A DNA stretch of 64,000 bases. It comes from CAWFZT01 sp963820415. GTDB taxonomy: Bacteria; Chloroflexota; Anaerolineae; Anaerolineales; Anaerolineaceae. Shown here one piece after another: positions 43,187-52,361 of the stretch (positions are counted from its first letter, which is position 1; every line of letters begins with the position of its first letter). The translations under genes and the position numbers were made by a program. The stretch is taken from the NCBI GenBank assembly GCA_963820415.1, contig CAWFZT010000005.1, forward strand, positions 1-64,000. Direction: 5' to 3'. The notes beneath the pieces were generated by a model, which was given only the letters and a program-made list of their open reading frames with translations, searched no databases and was not told the origin of the DNA.

Positions 43187-43930
43187 ATGACTCAAGAGGT
43201 ACAGGTCGAGTCGACGCATATTTTTCAGCGGTTGCAAACTCGGCTTTCCAGGATGATCGCCGAAACGCCTCCTGGAAACCGCCTGCCGGCTGAGCCGGAA
43301 CTGGCCAAACAGTTGGGCGTTTCACGAGCGACCTTGAGGGAGGCCATGCGTTCTTTCGAGGGACAAGGATTGATCCGCCGCAGACAGGGGATTGGTACCT
43401 TCGTGGTAGGGCATTCTCAGGTTATAGAAAGCGGTCTTGAAGTTCTGGAAAGCATTGAGACACTGGCCAGGCGTATCCAGCTTGAAGTCTCGATGGGAGC
43501 GTTGCATGTCAGCCAGGTAAAAGCTACCCCGACCATGGCAACTGCCCTGCAGGTTGAGGAGAATGCAAAGTTAGTCCAGATTGCGCGGGTAATCCAGGCG
43601 GAACGACGGCCGGTGGCTTACCTGGTGGACACCTTGCCGGAGGATATCCTGGCGCCAGCCGATTTACAGCAAGGTTTCACCGGTTCGGTGCTGGATTTGC
43701 TACTTCAGCACAGCAATTTGCCCCTGGCCACTTCTCGGGCTGAGATTCAGGCGGTGGCGGCATCACCGGAGATTGCCCGCTTGCTTGAGATCCAACGCGG
43801 GGACGTATTATTGATGTTCTCAGCCCAGTTATTCACTTCCACTGGTAAGGTGGTCGATTATTCATTGAGCTATTTCTTGCCCGGGTATTTCCAATTCCAT
43901 GTGGTCCGCCGAGTGGAAGGATCTAGATAA
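43187..43930 (+). CDS. GntR-family regulator with UTRA domain
   Basis: A 247-residue regulator. The N-terminal winged helix (about 8-75) has LPAEPELAKQLGVSRATLREAMRSFEGQGLI-type sequence in which LAKQLGVSRATLREAM is the recognition region and RRRQGIGTFV the wing. The C-terminal UTRA-like domain (about 90-245) binds small molecules (RVIQAERRPVAYLVDTLPED). It is embedded in the purine/ureide cluster and probably controls it, perhaps through the inverted repeat at 39846-39856. The ligand is unknown; a purine or ureide is a reasonable guess. Start chosen at 43187 with GAAAGGATGG upstream. Confidence 0.88.
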   Translation: MTQEVQVESTHIFQRLQTRLSRMIAETPPGNRLPAEPELAKQLGVSRATLREAMRSFEGQGLIRRRQGIGTFVVGHSQVIESGLEVLESIETLARRIQLEVSMGALHVSQVKATPTMATALQVEENAKLVQIARVIQAERRPVAYLVDTLPEDILAPADLQQGFTGSVLDLLLQHSNLPLATSRAEIQAVAASPEIARLLEIQRGDVLLMFSAQLFTSTGKVVDYSLSYFLPGYFQFHVVRRVEGSR

Positions 43931-43953
43931 GAATCAGAAGGAGGTTTTTTATA

Positions 43954-44906
43954 ATGCGTAGTTTCTCGGGTCGTGATATCCTTTCGCTCAAGGATTTCGA
44001 GCGCTCGGAGTTTTTCCGTGTATTTGAAGTGGCAGATCAGCTCGAGCCGATTGCCCGTAACCGCCGCAACAGCGATCTTCTAAAAGAGAAGACCTTGGTG
44101 ACGGCTTTTTACCAGCCCAGCACGCGCACACGTCTGGCGCACGAAGCCGCCATGCACCGTTTGGGTGGGCATGTGACCGGGTTCTCAGACGTCAAGAATA
44201 CACGCGCCGGTGATTGGTACCAGGAATCCATTAAAGATACCGTACACATGCTTGAATATTACGGCGATGTGATCGTCATGCGCCATTTTCAGCAAGGCGC
44301 GCCTGCCGAAGCGGCGAAGTGGGCCAGTATTCCGGTGATCAATGCTGGCGATGGCTGGGGCGAGCATCCCACCCAGGTGCTGACCGACCTTTATACGGTC
44401 TTGAAGGAAAAAGGAACCATTGATGGCCTGACTTTCCTGTGCATTGGGGACATGCGTATGCGCACCATGCACTCCATCTCTTATGCCCTGACCCAATTCG
44501 ACTGTGAAGTGATCTATGTCGCCCCGCCAGCCATGTCGCTGACCGATGAATTCAAGAAAGAGTTACAGCAGTACAACCTGCGCTTCACCGAAGCCGAGCA
44601 CGTTGCCCAGGTGATCGATCAGGCTGACGTGATTTATATGGAGCCGGTGGTTCAGCCGGATTACACAAGGCGCGCCAGGAAGCCAGCGCAGACCATGGCC
44701 TTACCCCGGACAACTATAAGGTAACCCGCCAACTCCTGGCCGAAAAAGGTCGGCCCAACTCGATCGTTTTACATTCCTTACCGCGTATGGATGAGTTGCC
44801 TCCAGACGTAGACAGCACCCGGCACGCCCGTTATTGGGAAGAGGCCTTCAACGGTGTAGTGATGCGCATGGCGCTCCTGGCGTTGATACTGGGAGCGATG
44901 GAATAA
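43954..44906 (+). pseudogene. Aspartate/ornithine carbamoyltransferase family protein (frameshifted)
   Basis: With one missing base restored near 44665-44670 (ACAAGG read as ACAAAGG) this is a 317-residue carbamoyltransferase, closest in pattern to aspartate transcarbamoylase catalytic chains. Carbamoyl-phosphate motifs are FYQPSTRTRLAHE and HPTQVLTDLYTV. After the shift come LHSLPRMDELPPDVDSTRHA and NGVVMRMALLALILG. As written, the frame ends at 44724 with a wrong tail. No pyrimidine-synthesis gene is nearby, so it may act with carbamate kinase on a ureido compound rather than in pyrimidine synthesis. GAAGGAGG precedes the start. Confidence 0.85.
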
Positions 44907-44981
44907 TATCTAAAGCAGTTGTTGATCTTATCATCCCCGATGAATTGGGGATGGAAAGATCATGACTGCGCGAAGCGTATT

Positions 44982-47009
44982 ATGCAGAAGATCCGTTCGC
45001 TGCGCTTCCCTGCCTGGACGGTCCCCCTGGCTTTATTGGGAGTGGCCGTGCTTGCTTATGGGATTTTTATCCCATGGTTCAGGTTGTACGGCGATGATTG
45101 GTCTTATCTGTGGAACTATCACTTGTTTGGAGCAGGATCGTTTGGCGAATTTGTGGCCGGAGACCGTCCTTACTCGGCCTGGATCTACAGCCTGGCGACC
45201 GGTCTGTTTGGTGAAAAATACATTTATTACCACATCCTTTTGGTTGTGCTACGCTGGTTGAGCGCAGTCCTTTTCTGGTGGATATTGGGTTTCTTCTGGC
45301 CGGGGAACCCGGTTGGGCGAGCCGGGGCGGCTTTGTTGATGCTGGTTTATCCCGGTTTCAAACAGCAGCCCATCCCACTGGAATTTATCCTACATTTCAC
45401 CGTGTTGTCGTTATTTCTGGCTTCGTTAGGATTGATGGCGCTGTCATTCCGCAAGCCGGCCTGGTTCTGGCCGTTGACTGTCCTGGCAATGCTGTGTTCT
45501 GCCAGTATGTTCTCACTGGAATACTTTATCGGCTTAGAGCTAGCGCGCCCGCTGTTAATAGGAGCATTGCTAAAAAATGAAAAGCCAACTGGACGCCCGT
45601 TGAGATCTTTGTGGCTGCGGGTTTTCCTGGCCTGGCTACCTTACTTACTGGTGCTGGCGGCTTTTCTGGTCTGGCGCATCTTCATCTATAAATTCCAGTT
45701 TTACCATCCGTTACTACTTGAACAACTTTCGACCAACCCTTTGAATGCTCTGACCGGGTTGGCCTTGCGCATCCTGACCGATCTGAAAACGGTCACCTGG
45801 GACGCCTGGAAACAGATCTTCAGTCTGCCACCGGCCGGGCGGAACGGACTGGCCTTGGATTTTGCGCTGGTAATAGCTGGGTTCGGGCTGGTTGGGCTAT
45901 TTTTGATAAAGCTCGACCTTGCCAGGAATGAAGATTTTGACAAGTATTGCTTGCGATTTAAGCGGACAGCCGGCATCTTGCTGGCGAGCATTTTTCTACT
46001 GTTGGTGGCGGGAATGCCTTTCTGGGTGCCGGTTATCCCTGTGGAAATGGTTTTCCCCTGGGACCGCTCCAGCCTGCCTTTCATTATCGGCAGCAGCCTG
46101 GCGCTGGCTGGCCTGGTGACCCTGATCCCAGGGCTGCGCTTCCAGGCGCTGCTGCTGGCCGGGCTGGTTGGCCTGAGCCTGGGCTGCCAATACCAAAATG
46201 CACTGGTCTACCGAGAGGAAGGAGACAATGCCCAGGCATTTTTCTGGCAGTTGAGCTGGCGCGCTCCTGGGCTTCGACCTGGCACGATTGTCATCTCCGA
46301 TAATATCCCGTTGAATCGCTTCAGCGATAACGACCTTACTCCCATATTAAACTGGACCTATGCTCCCGCGCTGGAGGGACATGAAATGGCCTACCAGTTT
46401 TTTGATATGGTGGCTAGGGAAGAAGGCGGGTTGCCCGGTTTTAAAGCTGGCCTGGCGGTAGAGCACAGTTTGCGGACGATGGATTTTCATGGTACAACTT
46501 CCAGCGTCCTGGCAGTAAATTTCGGGTTGCCCGGGTGTCTGCATGTCCTTTCGAGCGAGGATGCCAGACAGCCTGGTTTAACGGATAACCTGCGGAGAGT
46601 TTTACCGCTCTCGCAACTCAGCCAGATTGTAACGGCTGCGCAGCCTCCAGCGGTACCCCCCTCCATGCTATCCCCCGAGCCAACGCATACCTGGTGTTAC
46701 TTCTATGAAAAAGCAGACCTGGCCCGCCAGGTAAGTGACTGGCAAAAGGCGGCGGAATTGGGCGACCGAGCTGCCGGGTTATTGCTGAAGCCAGCCAATT
46801 TGTCAGAATACCTGCCATTTATTGAAGGATATGCTCATCTGCTGCAATGGGATAAGGCCAGCGCTCTATCAAAAGAAGTGAATACGGATGCACAAATGTT
46901 CCCGGCTTTATGTACAACCTGGAAACGAGTTGCCAGGGATATGGCCTCTGTTAGCGAGGTAAATCCAAAGATTGAATCAATCCGGATTGAATTGGGTTGT
47001 CTGTCATAA
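44982..47009 (+). CDS. Large multi-pass membrane protein, GT-C-like, unknown
   Basis: About 675 residues. There are about ten hydrophobic helices in the first 450 residues, an acidic YGDDWSYLWNYH motif in the first external loop, and a soluble C-terminal region (about 450-675) that may fold as helical repeats. The acidic pair in the first loop is a common trait of GT-C glycosyltransferases, but no specific family is recognised. It interrupts the catabolic cluster between the two carbamoyltransferase genes. The start is uncertain: 44982 is chosen from the positively charged N-terminus, while 44940 and 44919 are in frame upstream. No ribosome binding site is convincing. Confidence 0.65.
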   Translation: MQKIRSLRFPAWTVPLALLGVAVLAYGIFIPWFRLYGDDWSYLWNYHLFGAGSFGEFVAGDRPYSAWIYSLATGLFGEKYIYYHILLVVLRWLSAVLFWWILGFFWPGNPVGRAGAALLMLVYPGFKQQPIPLEFILHFTVLSLFLASLGLMALSFRKPAWFWPLTVLAMLCSASMFSLEYFIGLELARPLLIGALLKNEKPTGRPLRSLWLRVFLAWLPYLLVLAAFLVWRIFIYKFQFYHPLLLEQLSTNPLNALTGLALRILTDLKTVTWDAWKQIFSLPPAGRNGLALDFALVIAGFGLVGLFLIKLDLARNEDFDKYCLRFKRTAGILLASIFLLLVAGMPFWVPVIPVEMVFPWDRSSLPFIIGSSLALAGLVTLIPGLRFQALLLAGLVGLSLGCQYQNALVYREEGDNAQAFFWQLSWRAPGLRPGTIVISDNIPLNRFSDNDLTPILNWTYAPALEGHEMAYQFFDMVAREEGGLPGFKAGLAVEHSLRTMDFHGTTSSVLAVNFGLPGCLHVLSSEDARQPGLTDNLRRVLPLSQLSQIVTAAQPPAVPPSMLSPEPTHTWCYFYEKADLARQVSDWQKAAELGDRAAGLLLKPANLSEYLPFIEGYAHLLQWDKASALSKEVNTDAQMFPALCTTWKRVARDMASVSEVNPKIESIRIELGCLS

Positions 47010-47033
47010 TTTTAGACTCTGAAAGGAGATAAT

Positions 47034-48014
47034 ATGCAAACATTTTTACATGGACGTGACTTAATTGGAGATCTCGATTTCAGCCGGGAAGAAGTTGAGA
47101 CAGTCCTGGACGTGGCTTTTGATCTGAAGCGGAAACGCGCCTTGAATGAACCGCACGCTTATTTGCGGGATAAGACGCTGGCGATGTTGTTCTTCTTCAG
47201 CAGCACGCGCACGCGTGGTTCCTTCGAAGCCGGCATGGCGCAACTGGGTGGTCACGCGGCCTTTATCGAATCGCGCACAACGCAGATCGCTCACGGGGAT
47301 ACAGCCAAAGAGATCGGTGAGATCCTGGGCAGGTATTACGATGGGATGGCCATCCGTCATGTGGATTGGGGAGTGGGAAACCAGTACATCAAAGAGGTTG
47401 CGCACTACTCGCGTACGCCGGTTCTAAATATGCAATGCGAGATCTACCACCCCTTCCAGATCCTGGCGGATTTGATGACCGTTATAGAAAAGAAAGGCCG
47501 CGACCTGCGGCGCAAAAAGATGGTGGTCTCATGGGCTTATGCTGCTTCTTATCAGAAACCCATGTCCGTTCCACAGAGCTTGATCCTGCAAATGCCTCGC
47601 TTTGGCCTGGATGTAGTGTTGGCGCACCCGCCTGAATTCCGCCTTATGCTGGACATTATGGACCAGGCCAGAGAACAGGCGCGCAAATTTGGCACCAGTT
47701 TTGAAGTGGTGGATGATATGGATGAGGCCTTCCACAATGCTGATATCATTTATGCCAAGTCATGGGGAGCCATGGTGCACACCCAGGATGAGAAGCAGGG
47801 CGCGGAAATTATCAAAAAGTATGCAAGTTGGATCACGGATGGACGCCGGATGAAACTGGCCAAAGAGGATGCGATCTATATGCATCCGCTTCCAGCCGAC
47901 CGCAACGTAGAGGTAACCGACGGCGTGATTGATAGCACTCAATCAGTTGTATATGATGAGGCCGAAAACCGTTTACATGCGCAAAAGGCAGTCATGGCCC
48001 TCACCATGGGGTGA
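47034..48014 (+). CDS. Ornithine-carbamoyltransferase-like protein (YgeW-related)
   Basis: A 326-residue carbamoyltransferase. It has the carbamoyl-phosphate motif FFFSSTRTRGSFEAGMAQLGG, HPFQILADLMTV where true ornithine enzymes have HPCQ, and MHPLPADRNVEVTDGVID at the second-substrate site. The altered HPxQ and C-terminal motifs suggest a substrate other than ornithine. Related enzymes include YgeW of the Escherichia coli urate-linked cluster and the acyl-ornithine transcarbamoylases. It lies 74 bp before carbamate kinase, which is consistent with phosphorolysis of a carbamoylated intermediate to carbamoyl phosphate. AAAGGAGATAAT precedes the start. Confidence 0.85.
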   Translation: MQTFLHGRDLIGDLDFSREEVETVLDVAFDLKRKRALNEPHAYLRDKTLAMLFFFSSTRTRGSFEAGMAQLGGHAAFIESRTTQIAHGDTAKEIGEILGRYYDGMAIRHVDWGVGNQYIKEVAHYSRTPVLNMQCEIYHPFQILADLMTVIEKKGRDLRRKKMVVSWAYAASYQKPMSVPQSLILQMPRFGLDVVLAHPPEFRLMLDIMDQAREQARKFGTSFEVVDDMDEAFHNADIIYAKSWGAMVHTQDEKQGAEIIKKYASWITDGRRMKLAKEDAIYMHPLPADRNVEVTDGVIDSTQSVVYDEAENRLHAQKAVMALTMG

Positions 48015-48088
48015 GTACCAGCCAACCTGGCAAAGGACACTCTTCCTTTACCAGGTAAGTTAATCAACAAATAAGGAGAGGATAATCA

Positions 48089-49045
48089 ATGGCTAATAGG
48101 GTTGCAGTTGTAGCAATCGGTGGGAACTCACTGATCAAGGATAGTCAGCATCAATCGGTTGAGGACCAGTACCTGGCGGCTAAGGAAACCTGTCTGCACA
48201 TTGCCGATATGATCGAAGCCGGCTGGGACGTGGCGATTGGCCATGGAAACGGCCCGCAGGTAGGTTTTATCCTGCGCCGGTCCGAGGTGGCGCACAAGGT
48301 CGAGGGAATGCACGAGATACCTTTGGACGTTTGTGGCGCAGACAGCCAGGGCGCCATCGGTTATGCCCTGCAGCAGAACCTGCAAAACGAGCTGCGCCGG
48401 CGTGGGATCAAGAAGCCGGTCACTACGGTGGTTACCCAGGTGGCTGTAGATCGTAACGATAAAGCGTTCCAGAATCCGAGCAAGCCGATCGGTGGCTTCA
48501 TGGGCATAGCCGAGGCCAAAACGCGCGAGAAGGACCTTGGCTGGACAGTTGTCGAAGATGCCGGGCGTGGCTGGCGCCGGGTGGTCGCTTCCCCGATTCC
48601 CAAACGCGTGGTTGAACTCGAATCGGTGCAGACCCTGATAAAAACAGGCACGATTGTCGTCACGGTTGGCGGTGGAGGCATCCCAGTGATTGAAGACAGC
48701 AACGGCGATTTGGTGGGAGTCGCGGCAGTTATCGATAAGGATTATGCCAGCAGCCTGCTGGCACGCGAAATTAAAGCTGACCTGTTACTCATCTCGACCG
48801 CGGTTGAGAAAGTGGCTCTAAATTTCGGCAAGCCGGATCAAAAATTTATTGACAGGATGACCTTGTCTGAAGCCAAGAAATACCTGGCTGAAGGCACCCA
48901 TTTTGCCAAAGGTTCAATGGCGCCCAAGATCCAGGCGATCATCTGGTTCCTCGAAGCCGGTGGTAAACGAGCATTGATCACCGACCCCGAGCACATCAGC
49001 GCAGCGCTGAAAGGTGAAACCGGTACCTGGATTTTACCGGACTAG
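48089..49045 (+). CDS. arcC: Carbamate kinase
   Basis: A 318-residue carbamate kinase with VVAIGGNSLIKD, GHGNGPQVGFILRR, DVCGADSQGAIGYALQQ, TVGGGGIPVIE, VIDKDYASSLLA and FAKGSMAPKIQAIIWFLE. It makes ATP from carbamoyl phosphate and ADP, releasing carbamate (ammonia and CO2). In a purine/ureide pathway this is the energy-yielding step. TAAGGAGAGG upstream supports the start. The next 414 bp contain no gene and separate it from the importer genes. Confidence 0.95.
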   Translation: MANRVAVVAIGGNSLIKDSQHQSVEDQYLAAKETCLHIADMIEAGWDVAIGHGNGPQVGFILRRSEVAHKVEGMHEIPLDVCGADSQGAIGYALQQNLQNELRRRGIKKPVTTVVTQVAVDRNDKAFQNPSKPIGGFMGIAEAKTREKDLGWTVVEDAGRGWRRVVASPIPKRVVELESVQTLIKTGTIVVTVGGGGIPVIEDSNGDLVGVAAVIDKDYASSLLAREIKADLLLISTAVEKVALNFGKPDQKFIDRMTLSEAKKYLAEGTHFAKGSMAPKIQAIIWFLEAGGKRALITDPEHISAALKGETGTWILPD

Positions 49046-49141
49046 CCCGTTTTTTTCCCTCCGGGGGTTACGGAGAAACATCGATGTTTTATGATGTGTT
49101 GTTTATTCTTGCTAGATATTTCCAAAGGGTTGAATTTGTCA

Positions 49142-49167
49142 TTCCCCCGTCTTTCAAGGCGGGGGAA
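49142..49167. repeat. Hairpin in the arcC-importer spacer
   Basis: TTCCCCCGTC and GGCGGGGGAA form a 10-bp stem (one G-T pair) around a 6-nt loop. No T-run follows on either strand. The rest of the 414-bp spacer (49046-49459) is AT-rich, with no convincing gene; it probably holds the importer promoter but no clear -35/-10 pair is seen. Confidence 0.5.
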
Positions 49168-49459
49168 AATATTTCAAACCAGCCAATCTTAAGAAATTTA
49201 TAATTGCCTTCTGATCTGCTTGATTTGAGAGTAAAATAGTGAATATTACATTGGTGGTTTCTTTAAAAGAGTGTCTTGCCGTTTTTCTTACGTCTACAAG
49301 GCACTTTGCTGTTATAACTGGTTCTTGTTGGTATTATCCCGCCCGACCAGTTTCTGGAATGAAAAAGGAGGTGATGGGTATTGGAAAATGACGGCAAGTT
49401 CGAGTTCGAAATATTTTGAAACAATTGGCTCTTACAACCTTAAAAATGGAGAAGAAAAG

Positions 49460-50804
49460 ATGACTGTAAAACGCATTTGGTTCATAGTTTCCCTCGTTGT
49501 ATTGGCTGCGATGTTCTTCACAGCCTGCGCGCCGCAAGCAACCCCAACCGCCGCGCCAACCCAGGCGCCTCAACCCACTACCCCTCCACAGCCGACTGAC
49601 ACTACTGCGCCGACCCAACCGGCGGCGGCGACCGCCACTCAAGCTCCGGCAGCCACCCAGGCTCCAGCAGCCACCGACACCTCGGCGCCCACGCCGTTTG
49701 TTTTCGGCCTCGTCATGGTTGGCCCGTACAACGATCAAGGATGGAGCCAGGCTACTTATGATGCCGGGCAATATGCAGTATCCAAGATCCCGGGCGCTAA
49801 AATGGTTTATATTGATAAGGCTAACACCTCAGATCGCCCCGGCACTACCGGCTTGCAGTTGGGCGAGCAGTTGGTAGCCCAAGGCGCGCAATTCATCATC
49901 TACAACTCCGATGACCTGAAAGATGACGCCCTCCAGTTCGCACAGAAACACCCGGACATCCCGGTAGTCCATTTGTCGGGCGACTATTCCTGGGCAGACT
50001 GGCAAGGATTTCAAGAACCAGCCCAACCTGGTGAACGTCATGGGCCGCATGGAATATGGCAAGATGATGGGCGGTTGCGCGGCGGCTTTAACCACCCAAA
50101 CCGGCCAGATCGGGTTCTTGGGCCCATTAATCAACGACGAAACTCGCCGTTTGGCCGCGTCGGCCTACTTGGGCGCCAAGTACTGCTGGACACAGGTATT
50201 GAAGAAGGATGCCGCCGCCCTGAAATTCAAGGTGACCTGGATCGGTTTCTGGTTCAATATCCCCGGCGTCACCTCGGATCCGACTCAGGTAGCGGACGAT
50301 TTCTTCAACAGCGGTTATGACGTGGTTATTTCCAGCATCGATACCACCGAAGCCTTGGTGGAAGCCAAGAAGATGACCGCCGCTGGCAAGAAAGATTTCG
50401 CGGTCGCCTATGATTACACCAAAGGCTGCGATGCAGCTCCGGATGTCTGCCTGGGCGTGCCCTATTTCAACTGGGGCCCGGCTTACGTCAAATGGATCAA
50501 CATGGCCCAGGCCGGTACCTTTAAGACTGCCTTTGATTGGAATGGACCGGATTGGACCAATATCAACAATCCGGATACTTCAGCCATTGGCTTTAACAAA
50601 GGCCAGGCGCTTTCCGCAGATGCCTCTACCGGCGTCGATAATCTTATCAAAGCCATGGCAGGCGGACTGAACCTGTGGACTGGCCCGATCAATCTACAGG
50701 ATGGCTCCGTCTACCTCAAGGACGGCGAAGTTGGTACAGATTTGCAGGTCTGGTACTTGCCCCAGTTGCTTCAGGGCATGGAAGGCCAGAGCGTTTCGAA
50801 ATAA
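49460..50804 (+). pseudogene. BMP-family ABC transporter substrate-binding lipoprotein (frameshifted)
   Basis: With one shift repaired near 50003 this is about 447 residues. It has a lipoprotein signal with FFTACAP near residue 22 and a long Thr/Pro/Ala/Gln linker (about 27-85). The basic-membrane-protein (PnrA-like) binding fold follows, with GPYNDQGWSQATYDAG, VVHLSGDY, NVMGRMEYGKMMGG and GYDVVISSIDTTEA. Relatives bind purine nucleosides in Treponema, Streptococcus and Bacillus. The frame reads wrongly from GDYSWADW onward until corrected to KDFKNQPNLVNVMG. It begins the importer block with the ATPase and two permeases. GGAGAAG precedes the ATG. Confidence 0.85.
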
Positions 50805-50819
50805 ACAATCACCTGTAAA

Positions 50820-50849
50820 AGGGGGAAGACATGCAAGTGTCTTCCCCCT
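50820..50849 (+). promoter_or_regulatory. Perfect 12-bp intercistronic stem-loop
   Basis: AGGGGGAAGACA (50820-50831) pairs exactly with 50838-50849 around a 6-nt loop. It sits between the binding-protein gene and the ATPase gene. Such stem-loops commonly protect the upstream mRNA or partly terminate, giving more binding protein than transporter. Only CCCTTT follows, so full termination is unlikely. Confidence 0.65.
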
Positions 50850-50871
50850 CCCTTTAGGATAGCCAAATCAG

Positions 50872-52353
50872 ATGGAAGTTGAACTCCACAATATCTATAA
50901 AACCTTCGGCATGGTGCGCGCCAACATCGGCATCAATCTTAAGGTTCCGGCGGGCTCCATTCAGAGTATTTTAGGAGAAAATGGCGCCGGAAAGAGCACC
51001 CTCATGAAAGTTCTCTCCGGCTTCATCCAGGCTGATTCTGGTGAGATTCTGCTGAACCACCAACCGGTGATCATCCAGAGCCCGGCAGATGCCATCCGGC
51101 ATGGCATAGGCATGCTGCACCAGGATCCGCTGGATTTTCCTCCCATGAAAGTCATTGATGATTTTATCCTGGGCCGTTCCGGGTCCCTTTTCCTGCCGCA
51201 CAAAGAGGCGGAAAAGGAATTCATGGCCTTGCAGCAGAAATTTAATTTTTCGATTGATCCTGAAACTTATGTCGACACGATGACAGTCGGCGAACGCCAG
51301 CAGCTCGAAATCTTGCGGCTGCTGTGGCTGGGGGCGCAGGTGCTGATCCTGGACGAACCTACCACGGGTATTAGCGCCCTGCAAAAAGAAAAATTATTCG
51401 AAACCTTGCGTCTGCTGGTTTCTCAGGGAATGACGGTTATTTTTGTTTCGCATAAGCTGGAAGATGTCGAAAACCTGTGCGACCGGGTGGCTGTGTTAAG
51501 GCGGGGAGAATTAGTAGGCGAAGTGCTTCCCCCTTACGACACTACCCAACTGGTCGAACTAATGTTTGGAAAGATCTTGACCCTGGGAGAACGCCAATCG
51601 TGTAATACAGAGATCCCAGCCTTCGAGCTGAAAGATCTGGAAATCGAAGATTACCGGATGAAAATCGAAGGCGTCAATCTCAAGCTGTGTAAAGGGGAAG
51701 TGATCGGCCTAGCAGGTATGGAAGGCAGCGGGCAAGGCATCCTTTTGCGCGCCTGCTGCGGCCTCGTGCGACCGGTAGCCGGGAAGGTGATGGTCGATGG
51801 ACATAATCTGTCTGGTAAGTCTTACCACGACTACATGGAAAAGGGAGTGGCCTTCCTGCCGGCTTCCCGCCTTGAAGAGGGACTTGTCCCCGGGCTTACC
51901 CTGGCTGAGCATTTTATCCTGGCCGAATCTCAGCAAGGCATCTTTATAAACTGGAAACGAGTCTATGCTCACACAGAACGGCGCATTTCTGATTTTGCCA
52001 TTCACGGCAGGCCGACCAGTAAAGTAGAAACCCTTTCAGGCGGTAACCAGCAGCGCGCTATCCTGGCTTTGTTGAGGAACCCGCTGTCTGTGCTGCTCCT
52101 GGAACATCCTACGCGCGGCCTGGATATCGAATCGACCATTTATATCTGGGATAAGCTGAAGGAGCGCTGCCGTCAGGGGGCTTCGATCATTTTCATTTCA
52201 CCGGACCTGGACGAAATATTGCAATACAGCGACCGCATCCTGGTCTTCTTCAGCGGTAGGGTTTCACCCCCGCTGGATGCCAACAATACTACAGTCGACC
52301 ATCTCGGGCAGTTAATCGGCGGAAAAGGCTGGTCAGATACGTTTGTGGCTTAG
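50872..52353 (+). CDS. Nucleoside-type ABC importer, tandem ATP-binding protein
   Basis: A 493-residue ATPase with two nucleotide-binding domains, as in the RbsA/NupO group. Domain 1 has Walker A GENGAGKST, the TVGERQQLEILRLLW signature and Walker B VLILDEPTTGI. Domain 2 has a degenerate Walker A (GMEGSGQGILLRA) but signature LSGGNQQRAILALL and VLLLEHPTRGLD. One active and one weak site is normal for this group. It energises the importer formed with the two permeases downstream and the BMP lipoprotein upstream. Confidence 0.9.
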   Translation: MEVELHNIYKTFGMVRANIGINLKVPAGSIQSILGENGAGKSTLMKVLSGFIQADSGEILLNHQPVIIQSPADAIRHGIGMLHQDPLDFPPMKVIDDFILGRSGSLFLPHKEAEKEFMALQQKFNFSIDPETYVDTMTVGERQQLEILRLLWLGAQVLILDEPTTGISALQKEKLFETLRLLVSQGMTVIFVSHKLEDVENLCDRVAVLRRGELVGEVLPPYDTTQLVELMFGKILTLGERQSCNTEIPAFELKDLEIEDYRMKIEGVNLKLCKGEVIGLAGMEGSGQGILLRACCGLVRPVAGKVMVDGHNLSGKSYHDYMEKGVAFLPASRLEEGLVPGLTLAEHFILAESQQGIFINWKRVYAHTERRISDFAIHGRPTSKVETLSGGNQQRAILALLRNPLSVLLLEHPTRGLDIESTIYIWDKLKERCRQGASIIFISPDLDEILQYSDRILVFFSGRVSPPLDANNTTVDHLGQLIGGKGWSDTFVA

Positions 52354-52361
52354 GAGAATTC

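Noticed and set aside
49142..49167. Hairpin after carbamate kinase considered as an intrinsic terminator
   Set aside because: No T-run follows on either strand; listed only as a hairpin.
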